Part shown: positions 19,829 through 27,249 of the stretch, piece after piece
Position numbering within the stretch: the stretch's first letter is position 1
Layout of the letters: every line of letters starts with the position of its first letter
Assembly (NCBI GenBank): GCA_019359615.1
Contig: JAHHHA010000006.1
Location: forward strand, 62,001 to 126,000
From: Cyanosarcina radialis HA8281-LM2
Lineage (GTDB): Bacteria > Cyanobacteriota > Cyanobacteriia > Cyanobacteriales > CCAP-1448
Direction: 5' to 3'
Length of the DNA: 64,000 bases
Program-made: the position numbers and the translations under genes
The notes under the pieces: generated by a model
The model's input: the letters and a program-made list of their open reading frames with translations, nothing else
Databases searched by the model: none
Told to the model about the DNA's origin: nothing

Positions 19829-20810
19829 CCCTACCGATTGGGTTAAATCGGATTAGTTGGAAACCATTGTCTGGCGTTTATAGGCAATGCCATTAAGGGT
19901 AACCCTACCGATTGGGTTAAATCGGATTAGTTGGAAACGAGCTTAACGCCTTCCATCCGGGTATTGCGGGTCATCACCCTACCGATTGGGTTAAATCGGA
20001 TTAGTTGGAAACGAAAGAGTCTACCTTAATTTGAACTTCAGCCCCTACCGATTGGGTTAAATCGGATTAGTTGGAAACCAAAAATGCTACTGTGATTTTC
20101 TCTGTTTTTCCCTACCGATTGGGTTAAATCGGATTAGTTAGAAACGAATTGGATCGGCTATTGGCGTTTCCACCGTCACCTCCCTACCGATTGGGTTAAA
20201 TCGGATTAGTTGGAAACGGTGTCGTTGCCGTCTCCTGTTTGAATGACAGGGCCCTACCGATTGGGTTAAATCGGATTAGTTGGAAACGGAAAAGCACGCA
20301 GGTTTCTGGGTGCAAACAAAGTTAACCCCTACCGATTGGGTTAAATCGGATTAGTTGGAAACAAGCGTTATGTAATCACCTTTTTTAAGGGCTTTCACAG
20401 AAACCCTACCGATTGGGTTAAATCGGATTAGTTGGAAACTTTGTACACTAGAACGCCCAGTTTTTCTGATTTTTCTACCCTACCGATTGGGTTAAATCGG
20501 ATTAGTTGGAAACGCCAAGCAAACAAAAATACCATTAAGCCAATAACCCCTACCGATTGGGTTAAATCGGATTAGTTGGAAACCTGTTCCGGCAGAATCA
20601 TCATCCCAGAGACCTTTTTCTTGCCCTACCGATTGGGTTAAATCGGATTAGTTGGAAACGTAATGGGTAATAGTACCCATTACTCCTTCTTTCTTTATCC
20701 CTACCGATTGGGTTAAATCGGATTAGTTGGAAACTCTCTGGCTAAGGCTCCGATGGCGTAAAGCTCCTTATTGACCCTACCGATCGAATTAAATTGGTAG
20801 GGTTAAAAAC
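19829..20810 (+). CRISPR. CRISPR array 2: 14 repeats, 13 spacers
   Basis: Thirty-six-base repeats identical to array 1 begin at 19829, 19903, 19977, 20043, 20110, 20182, 20252, 20327, 20404, 20478, 20548, 20624 and 20699. The repeat at 20110 has one change near its end (GTTAGAAAC). The terminal repeat at 20775-20810 is degenerate in the same way as that of array 1, and about 45 bases of 3' flank are also shared with array 1. Spacers differ from those of array 1. Transcription is on the plus strand from leader 2. Confidence 0.98.
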
Positions 20811-20946
20811 TTCTAAATCCCCTCGCCCGTAACATCTCGATCGCAGTGCGATTGACTTAAAAAGGACAAAAAAATAGAGAGAGAATCATATCTAATTCTC
20901 TCTCTACTAACCAAATATCGTACTGAAATCTTTGTCAGTTTCAATC

Positions 20947-21150
20947 TCAATCCACGTCATCATCATCTACGTCATCATCTTCTGGTTCGTCCGACTCCAA
21001 ATTGGGAGAGGGACAATCAACTTGCTCGGAAAAATACGCGCCCCAGAGGATAGATTCGGTTTCGCGATCGCAGTTTTCCTCCTCTCTGGTAGTATCTTCT
21101 TGAGTGACACCCAAATGTTGAAAGCTAAAATCTAAATTTGGCTCTGACAT
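20947..21150 (-). CDS. Small very acidic protein
   Basis: A 67-residue protein starting MSEPNLDFSFQHLG. The ATG at 21150 is chosen over one at 21156 because GGAG stands directly against the first ATG but six bases from the second, which is the normal spacing. The C-terminus is a run of Asp and Glu with Val (EPEDDDVDDDDVD). Such tails occur in DNA mimics and in proteins that bind basic partners, but nothing specific is recognised. It begins ten bases after the stop of the PH-domain protein gene and is likely co-transcribed with it. Confidence 0.6.
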   Translation of the reverse strand: MSEPNLDFSFQHLGVTQEDTTREEENCDRETESILWGAYFSEQVDCPSPNLESDEPEDDDVDDDDVD

Positions 21151-21159
21151 CGACATCTC

Positions 21160-21636
21160 CTAGCTATCTTTAAACAAAACTCCTTTGCCCAACTTGTCAT
21201 CAAATGCCCATTTGCGAATCTGTTCTTTCACCCACAAAGCATTAGGAATCGCTTCGAGAATCGTGACCGGGTGGGTAAAATCATCGGCATAGATGTAGAT
21301 ATCACCGATTACCAGTGGTTTATTTCCCCATAAGCGCAACCAGAGATCGATCGATTGATACACAGGCCCGCGACGGATTCGACAGTCTCTAATCCGATAA
21401 AGTTCTAGAGAGTTTTCCTCTTTAAAAATTACTCCGCTCACCGAGATCAACCGTTGCGTGCTGAGAATGTGGCGCGTGGTTTTCAGCCTCCAGTATTGGT
21501 AGGCGGGATAAACGATCGTCGGATAGAAACATAAATGCCATAGCGGTTTCGGCCACAAGATTTTAACAGCGATCGAAGGCTGACAAGTCAAGACAGAAGA
21601 TTCTGGTTCTAAGGAAGAACTTCGAGGTTTAGGCAT
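21160..21636 (-). CDS. Membrane-associated PH-domain protein (YdbS/bPH2-like)
   Basis: A 158-residue protein. Residues 35-60 (HLCFYPTIVYPAYQYWRLK) contain a hydrophobic stretch. What follows, RLISVSGVIFKEENSLELYR, then IRDCRIRRGPVYQS and GDIYIYADD, has the strand pattern of bacterial PH domains (bPH2/YdbS), including the xxGxxxxxxxxIxxxRIRxI-like core. Such domains usually sit on the membrane face. It forms a two-gene unit with the small acidic protein just downstream, beside array 2. Function unknown. Confidence 0.65.
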   Translation of the reverse strand: MPKPRSSSLEPESSVLTCQPSIAVKILWPKPLWHLCFYPTIVYPAYQYWRLKTTRHILSTQRLISVSGVIFKEENSLELYRIRDCRIRRGPVYQSIDLWLRLWGNKPLVIGDIYIYADDFTHPVTILEAIPNALWVKEQIRKWAFDDKLGKGVLFKDS

Positions 21637-21779
21637 ATCAATTAACGTCCGTCACTACTGTTAAGTTAGACTGGCATCGGTAGAGGGTTAGTCGATCGAT
21701 AAATTCGCGCTCTTTCGGCGGAAAACCTCAGCAAGCGGTCAAATTAAACCCGCAATTACCAGTTTGCATAGAGGCGTAT

Positions 21780-21822
21780 TTTCATTGCGAATTGCAAATT
21801 GCGAATTGCGAATTGTCGATCG
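21780..21822. repeat. Tandem GCGAATTG-type repeats
   Basis: Imperfect copies of TTGCGAATTGCAAATTGCG. Similar tracts lie at 43097-43132 and 44452-44575. Each copy is able to fold on itself because GAATTC-like cores are palindromic. No coding function. Confidence 0.7.
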
Positions 21823-21828
21823 TTTCGG

Positions 21829-22761
21829 TTAAGCGGCTAGCTCTCGCTCGAAAGCGATCGACTCCTTAATTTCCGCCAGATCGATATACTCAGAAGCCGC
21901 TTGCTTCAAGAGATGGCTGGTTTGGGAACCCAACCCCACCACCACTACTTTCACCCCAGCTTTTTTGACTTCGTTAACCGCCTTGAGATAATCTCCATCC
22001 CCACTACAAAGCACGACGGTTTCGCAATCCATTCCTAGCTGAATCATATCTACCGCTAGGTCTACATCCACGTTCGCTTTTGGCTTTCCTTGTTGCCAAA
22101 CTATGGTTTTAGGCACGACGGTATATCCCAGTTTTCGCAGGCGATTAAAGAAGTGCTTCTGTAATTGATTGCTAGGATCTTCGCCAATATAAAATCGGAG
22201 GCTGACTGGCCCAGAGGCGGCGCTGAGGAGGGTTTTTAGTTTGGCGTAATCGATATCGATCTTGAGAGCGCGACTGGCTCCATCTAAATTAGCTGAATCG
22301 ATGAAAATCGACTGACCGCTGCGAGGTTTAGTTGCAGGTTCGACGACTTTAGGTGTAGTATCGATCGCTTTTGACAGTCGATCGATTCCCGATAAAGTCT
22401 GTTGAATTTGTTGCTGAATTACTCGGTCTTTATGCTGTAATTTCTGAATCGCTCCCACATTTAGGCGCTGACTAGTTTGTTGGGTGCGAACTTTTTTGGC
22501 AAGCTTTTGAGTTTCGCTCTCACTTGATTCTAGTTGACGAGTTAAAGTCCGAAGTTGTTGAGAAGTAGCTACCGATTGTTTCTCAACAGCAGCGACTTGA
22601 TTCGAGGTTTGCCGAGCGATTTGTTCTTGTCTGGCCAGAGGAAGCAGCAACAACAATGGGAAGAACGACTTTTCTAGAATTGCCATCAACACAGCGGCAG
22701 TTAAGAAACTAGTCTTTTTCCAGCAGTAGCGTTGCTTAAAGTATAAGGGCAGTCGAGACAT
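21829..22761 (-). CDS. Membrane-anchored NYN-domain putative ribonuclease
   Basis: A 310-residue protein from the ATG at 22761 (MSRLPLYFKQRYCWKK), preferred over 22800 because the extra residues look unstructured. A transmembrane helix at about 18-42 is followed by a coiled coil to about 125 (QVAAVEKQSVATSQQLRTLT and beyond), then a NYN (LabA/PIN-like) domain at about 150-300. Metal-binding acidic residues are seen in FIDSANLD, NVDVDLAVDMI and CSGDGDYLKAV. This fold usually cleaves RNA with Mg2+ or Mn2+. Fusion of an anchor and coiled coil to a NYN nuclease is unusual. It lies next to array 2 in the CRISPR island. Confidence 0.8.
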   Translation of the reverse strand: MSRLPLYFKQRYCWKKTSFLTAAVLMAILEKSFFPLLLLLPLARQEQIARQTSNQVAAVEKQSVATSQQLRTLTRQLESSESETQKLAKKVRTQQTSQRLNVGAIQKLQHKDRVIQQQIQQTLSGIDRLSKAIDTTPKVVEPATKPRSGQSIFIDSANLDGASRALKIDIDYAKLKTLLSAASGPVSLRFYIGEDPSNQLQKHFFNRLRKLGYTVVPKTIVWQQGKPKANVDVDLAVDMIQLGMDCETVVLCSGDGDYLKAVNEVKKAGVKVVVVGLGSQTSHLLKQAASEYIDLAEIKESIAFERELAA

Positions 22762-22888
22762 ATTTGCTTTTGAATCGAGTTCTTTTGAACTACAACTCAA
22801 TTAAACTCCGTCACAGGAAAGGGGTCATTCCGTGGTGTCTCTTTTGTAGCCAGATGAGAAGGAAATACAGCATTACAAGCAACACATC

Positions 22889-23084
22889 CATTGGTGTTAA
22901 GTTAACGGTCAAAGCCTTCATCCGTCAGGGGTTGAAAACCCCTGCCTCATAGCTAAAGTCCTCTGAAGAGGACTCAATGATTTCTGGTAAATTTAGTTCT
23001 TTAGTCCATTTCAATGGACTTGTGCTATTAGCGGTGGGGTTTTGAACCCCTGGCGGTTGGCGCTGAAGATCGAGGCCCAGCAAT
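22889..23084. repeat. Nested-palindrome repeat element, copy 1 (short form, right end missing)
   Basis: Begins with ATTGGTGTTAAGTTAACGG and contains palindromes CAGGGGTTGAAAACCCCTG, AGTCCTCTGAAGAGGACT and AGTCCATTTCAATGGACT, ending near the HD-gene stop. Copies lie at 32293-32548 and 37005-37324. This copy lacks the extra insert that splits the AGTCCTCT palindrome in the others, so it shows the empty site. It fills the 326-base gap between the NYN and HD genes. Confidence 0.85.
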
Positions 23085-23087
23085 ACC

Positions 23088-23684
23088 TTAAAATTCCCTA
23101 CGATCGCCTTGCTCTAACTGCTCGACAACTCGCTCTAATTCTTCAGCTAAAAACCGACAATCTCCAGCGGTTTTAGCTGCTTGAATGACCGAACGATAGA
23201 ACCAGAGCGTTTGCTCTTTTCCCCCTTTAAATCGACTCCAAATCTCATCACCAAGGCGATAGCGATCGGCTAAAATCGAACGAGCATTGTGCAGTTTATC
23301 TGCTAAAGATACTCGCCGCATTTCTGTATTAGAGGCGCGAAACTGCTCGATATATCTTTCTTTTCGTTCTCGCCAGGGAGGTTTGGGGATAACATCTGAG
23401 TCGGTGCAAGCTTCCACGATTCGAGCGACTTTTTCGCCAAACTTCTGCCGAATTTCTTGTCGAGTACGATCGCCACCTGCATCTTCGATCGCATCGTGGA
23501 GTAAACCCGCGATCGCTTCATCTTCATCTCCACCATCTTCTAACACTAAAGCCGCCACGCTCAACAGATGGCTGATGTAAGGAATATTCGTCCCTTTTCT
23601 CAGTTGAAAAGCATGAAGTCGGGTAGCATAAACTAAAGCTTCTTCAAAGCGATCGCCCAAAAGTAGTGTAGTTGTTGTCTTCAT
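23088..23684 (-). CDS. HD-domain phosphohydrolase, MESH1/SpoT-hydrolase-like
   Basis: A 198-residue single-domain protein with HD-superfamily motifs in the order seen in (p)ppGpp hydrolases: His39 in PYISHLLSVA, HDAIED at 63-68 (the HDxxED motif) and SLADKLHNARS near 126-136. It lacks a synthetase domain, so by analogy with MESH1 it could remove pyrophosphate from (p)ppGpp or act on another nucleotide. GGAG seven bases upstream of the ATG supports the start. It follows the WYL-type CRISPR-associated gene by 14 bases on the same strand, suggesting an operon. The substrate is not established. Confidence 0.8.
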   Translation of the reverse strand: MKTTTTLLLGDRFEEALVYATRLHAFQLRKGTNIPYISHLLSVAALVLEDGGDEDEAIAGLLHDAIEDAGGDRTRQEIRQKFGEKVARIVEACTDSDVIPKPPWRERKERYIEQFRASNTEMRRVSLADKLHNARSILADRYRLGDEIWSRFKGGKEQTLWFYRSVIQAAKTAGDCRFLAEELERVVEQLEQGDRREF

Positions 23685-23698
23685 TTTTATCTCCGCCT

Positions 23699-25084
23699 TT
23701 AATCGACATCATTGCGGTACATCTCCCAGGATTGGCTGAGATCTTTCTTCATGCGGGTTCGCAAATCCCAAGGTAAAATTACTTCCACATTCGGACTCCA
23801 AGAACGCAACCGCATGACGACATTATTTTCTTCCAAACGACTTGCAACTTGATAGTAAGCATCAGTGGGAAATTTCTGTAAAATCTTCATCAGTTGGGCT
23901 TGGCGATTTTGAGGTAGTTTAGCAGTTGTAATCGATCGCTCGGCCGCTGAAATCTCAATCGGTTTAAATTCGGGATGGCGAACTGTATTTTTAATGTATC
24001 TGCGATCGAAATCAGAATTGAATCGCAGCAATATAGTAGCTTTGGGCTGATAAAAATCAAATCCTAAAGCTTCGCCTAAAAGCAGTTGACTATCTTCGGG
24101 ACTGCGGAGTTTTTTGAGCTTATAGTCTTGTTTGAGAGCCGCTGGTACTAAATTATCCGTCCACTTTAATTCAGTGAGAGAGCGAATTCGATCGAACCGA
24201 TAGTTATACCACCATATTGGTTCTTTCTGTCTCGGAGTTTCACCGAAAGCACAGAGGTAGGGAGCGCGTTGATAATAGTAGATGCACACTGGATAGACGA
24301 CATAATCGTCGGTGATGCCTAGAGAGGCACTTCGATAGCGGATCTTAATGGGCGGGACTTCTGCTCGTTCCCAGATAGTTTTGAGTCGAGCTTGCCAATC
24401 TTCTACCAAATCGAGAGCGCCCTGGGGAACTATATAATCGTTTAAGATAAAAAACCGCCGCTGCTCGTTAATTGGTCGATAGAAGTTATCGGCTAGGATT
24501 GATAACTCTTCGTGCAGAAAGCCAAACTCGACTTCGGCTGGGGCGATTTGAGCTTTTGTCGAAGTTAAGGAATCGACTAAATCTCTTAATTCTGAAGAGG
24601 AAATTTTTTGGTAGGCTTTGCCAGATCTTTTTAACCATTGTTGGATAACTAAATCTTGAAAATCAGACCGAATCGATCGATCGCTTATTTTAAAAGGCAA
24701 AAAGACTAATATCTGTTCTAGTTGCGATCGATCTAGCTGATAATATTGCTGCACCGATTTCTGCCAATTCTCCTCAAAACTGGAGGAAAAATCGTTAAAT
24801 AACCAGGTGGATAAAGGTGTTTGCTCCAGTTGACGATCGATGTCAAATTCTCGATACCAAGTCGCACAGGAGAAAGCGCCATTTATTATTTTGTCAGCCG
24901 GAATTGTCAGGAAATAACTATTCTGAGTTTCGGGGCCATACAGCGATCGCAGGCTCGTCCACAGGCGCGTAGCTTTGTTTAAAAGCCGCTCTAATTGCTC
25001 TAGAGGCATCCGCCTCGATAAGTCAGGTACAAGCTGCCACAGAACTTCTAAACTCGGAGGAAGGTCAAAAACTGGACTCGTCAT
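23699..25084 (-). CDS. WYL-type CRISPR-associated protein (TIGR03985-like)
   Basis: A 461-residue protein from the ATG at 25084 (MTSPVFDLPPSLEVLW); the upstream extension to 25159 overlaps the divergent genes and looks non-coding. The C-terminal half carries a WYL-like domain: PPIKIRYRSASLG, VVYPVCIYYYQRAPYLCAFG, NYRFDRIRSL, and a tail (NVEVILPWDLRTRMKKDL) typical of WYL C-terminal extensions. The N-terminal half is helical and unrecognised. To my knowledge this matches a cyanobacterial CRISPR-associated family (TIGR03985). WYL domains sense ligands and often regulate CRISPR loci. It is divergent from the Csx3 operon and coupled to the alarmone-hydrolase-like HD gene. Confidence 0.7.
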   Translation of the reverse strand: MTSPVFDLPPSLEVLWQLVPDLSRRMPLEQLERLLNKATRLWTSLRSLYGPETQNSYFLTIPADKIINGAFSCATWYREFDIDRQLEQTPLSTWLFNDFSSSFEENWQKSVQQYYQLDRSQLEQILVFLPFKISDRSIRSDFQDLVIQQWLKRSGKAYQKISSSELRDLVDSLTSTKAQIAPAEVEFGFLHEELSILADNFYRPINEQRRFFILNDYIVPQGALDLVEDWQARLKTIWERAEVPPIKIRYRSASLGITDDYVVYPVCIYYYQRAPYLCAFGETPRQKEPIWWYNYRFDRIRSLTELKWTDNLVPAALKQDYKLKKLRSPEDSQLLLGEALGFDFYQPKATILLRFNSDFDRRYIKNTVRHPEFKPIEISAAERSITTAKLPQNRQAQLMKILQKFPTDAYYQVASRLEENNVVMRLRSWSPNVEVILPWDLRTRMKKDLSQSWEMYRNDVD

Positions 25085-25191
25085 GGACTCTGCATTATTC
25101 CGAAACTCTACTTCGATGATACCGACGATTGGAAACCCCCCTTTCCAGTGACATGACACAGTGAAATCGTTCGGCTAAAAGATTAAATGCC

Positions 25192-25332
25192 ATGTCCAAC
25201 CATCGCGCCATTACCCAAGCTTTATTGCGAGTCTGCCAACTCCTACCAGATGAGGTCTTAGCCAAGATCTTCCAAGCAGCTATATCAGAATTCAAACAAT
25301 TGACCCGACGAGGAACCAAAATTGATGAGTAG
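25192..25332 (+). CDS. Small helical protein coupled to the first Csx3 gene
   Basis: A 46-codon frame starting MSNHRAITQALLRVCQLLPD and ending GTKIDE. Its TAG lies inside the start region of the Csx3-ATPase gene (ATGAGTAG at 25325-25332), an overlap typical of translational coupling. Composition is that of a short amphipathic two-helix protein. No family is recognised, and no strong ribosome-binding site is seen. It is the first frame of the plus-strand operon divergent from the WYL gene. Confidence 0.45.
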   Translation: MSNHRAITQALLRVCQLLPDEVLAKIFQAAISEFKQLTRRGTKIDE

Positions 25333-26157
25333 TTATCTCATAAACGTTGACAACGATACGCTTCGAGTTAAATTGAACCTCGACGAACCAGCATCGGGCG
25401 ATCGACTGGTGCTGGATGCAGCGGCAAGGTTGCAGGAGTTAATAGATGCTGGCTGCCTGGGGGACAATTGCTCAAGATCGACGGCCCGACATCGCTGCCA
25501 GTGGCCTACACGCTAGCCCACAGATTATCTCATTTGTATGGCGCGATCGCAGTCTGCGACCCCAAGCTAGCAAAGCCAGGAAAGAAAGTTTACATTGTTT
25601 GCACCAGCCACAATCCTGACTATGAAATCGGAGAATTAATCTTTACCAATGAGTCATACAGTCAGAGTCAGCCAGCGACCGTGAAATTGGCATTTTGCGG
25701 GACGGCGGCGGCTAAACCGATGCTGATGAACGGATTAGAAGCGGCCATTAAGTCCATTGCAGGTGCGCCCTACCCTAAAGTCTATTCTGCTGGCCCGGCT
25801 TTACCTGCCAAACTAGCTAGAGATTTGAAAACTACTAAAGAAGCCATCAATTTCATTGATGTAACAGGTGGGGAACGGGAAGCTCAAATTCTGATGCCAG
25901 CAGCCACTCATGTCGTTATTGTCGCGGAAGAGAACGAAGAGGAAGTAGCAATTGTTAACCTCTGTCAGTCTCTTTCTCTGCCCATAGTGGCGATCGTTCG
26001 TTGCGACTCAAAAGCTCGATCGGACCGCATTGAAACCCAAGACGATCGATTCATCCAAGGGGTGATGCACCGCCGCCAACCCGATGAAATGGTTTCTTCA
26101 AGTCCTGTAGTCGAGGCATTAGCCAGCTTAATTGTCAATTTGGTGTGGAAGGCATGA
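25325..26157 (+). pseudogene. Csx3 (Crn3)-ATPase fusion, copy 1, with one-base frameshift and lost P-loop
   Basis: The frame starts MSSYLINVDNDTLRVKLNL and breaks at a run of five G (25459-25463). One more G would continue it as LGGQLLKIDGPTSLPVAYTL, matching copy 2 at the same place. The Csx3 part keeps the catalytic-type residues (AHRLSHLYGAIAVCDPKL and TSHNPDYEIGELI), as in Crn3 ring nucleases that cleave cyclic tetra-adenylate. The ATPase part is shorter, and the Walker A position reads FCGTAAAKPMLM with no GK[ST]. It could be a true pseudogene, a sequencing error or a slippage site. The stop overlaps the start of copy 2 (ATGA). Confidence 0.75.
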
Positions 26158-27095
26158 CGAGTTATAGGATGCAGGTAGAAGGAGATACCCTGAGAGTCGG
26201 CTTTGCTCCAGGAGTTCGGGTTAACGGCGATCGCCTGGTCGAAGATGCTTGGCTGGAGTTGGAACGGCTCATTAGTTCTGGAGAACTTTCTGGAGGAGAA
26301 CTCCTGAAGATTGACGGCGCAGCCTCTCTCGCTGTGTCCTACTCGATCGCCTATCGACTTTGCTACCCCGAAGCGAAATATGGGGCGATCGCCATCCGCG
26401 ACCCCAAAATTGGGACTAAGGGCAAGAAAACTTACATCGTGGCGGTTAGCGAATCTCCCAAGTATGCCCTCGGACAACTAATTGAAACCGACGAACCCCA
26501 GATAGAAGTTCCCAAGGTGGTGCTTTGCGGCCCGCCCCAGTCAGGCAAGTCTTGTCTGCGGGAGGGTTTAAAACAAGCGATTTTCCAGTTAGAGTTAGCA
26601 CCCTATCCCTATGTAATTACTGCTTGTCCTGATGGCGAGGGTTCTTGGTATTCCGCCGCTGCCCAAGGCGACCCCAATCTAGCTCAAAAGTTAAAGGCAG
26701 ATTACCGAGCTAAGTTTACTATGGCATTCGCTCTCCAGGCCGCTAATTGGGTACGCAGTGCTAACACCGCTCTCAACCTCATCGATACGGGAGGGAAAAT
26801 TACTAAATGCAATCGCCAGATCCTACGCGAAGCGACTCATGCCGTAATCCTCTATCGAGCCGAGCTTCAACATCAAGGCCAGCGATGGCAAAAGTATTGT
26901 CAACTTCTCAAACTACCCGTAGTGGCAACGATCGTCTCTAGGGATGAGGACGAGTGCGATCGCCTTGAGATCGAATCTCCCATTCTCATCGCTACCGTTC
27001 GCGCTTTTAAAAGAGGAGATGATATATCTTCTCGTCCGGTGGTGCAAGCTTTAGCGCGGTTATTAGTTAGTTTGGTTCCTCAATATCCTCATTAA
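26154..27095 (+). CDS. Csx3-ATPase fusion, copy 2, intact P-loop but altered Csx3 site
   Basis: A 313-residue protein from the ATG at 26154, coupled to copy 1 by ATGA. Residues 1-110 are a Csx3-like domain (MTSYRMQVEGDTLRVGF, ELLKIDGAASLAVSYSIAYR, AIAIRDPKIG). Histidines present in copy 1 are replaced here: AHRLSH by AYRLCY and TSHNPDY by VSESPKY, so ring-nuclease activity is doubtful. Residues 120-313 are a P-loop ATPase with Walker A CGPPQSGKS near 125-133 and NLIDTGGK as a probable Walker B-like strand. Csx3-AAA fusions are known in cyanobacterial type III loci. The two copies together keep one good Csx3 site and one good ATPase site. Confidence 0.8.
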   Translation: MTSYRMQVEGDTLRVGFAPGVRVNGDRLVEDAWLELERLISSGELSGGELLKIDGAASLAVSYSIAYRLCYPEAKYGAIAIRDPKIGTKGKKTYIVAVSESPKYALGQLIETDEPQIEVPKVVLCGPPQSGKSCLREGLKQAIFQLELAPYPYVITACPDGEGSWYSAAAQGDPNLAQKLKADYRAKFTMAFALQAANWVRSANTALNLIDTGGKITKCNRQILREATHAVILYRAELQHQGQRWQKYCQLLKLPVVATIVSRDEDECDRLEIESPILIATVRAFKRGDDISSRPVVQALARLLVSLVPQYPH

Positions 27096-27249
27096 CAGAT
27101 CGTAGGCCCTAGTTGAACGCAGTGAAACCCAACAAGCCCAGTGAAACCCAACACCAGTAGGGTGTGTTAGCGCAGCGTAACGCACCTCTTCGATCTTGTC
27201 CGAGGCGATCGACAAGCGATCGCTCTATTCTCCTGCTTTCAAAAACGTA

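Noticed and set aside
23088-23684. The missing HD nuclease domain of Cas10 supplied in trans
   Set aside because: Its HDxxED and ADKLHN motifs fit alarmone hydrolases, not the Cas10-type HD nuclease.
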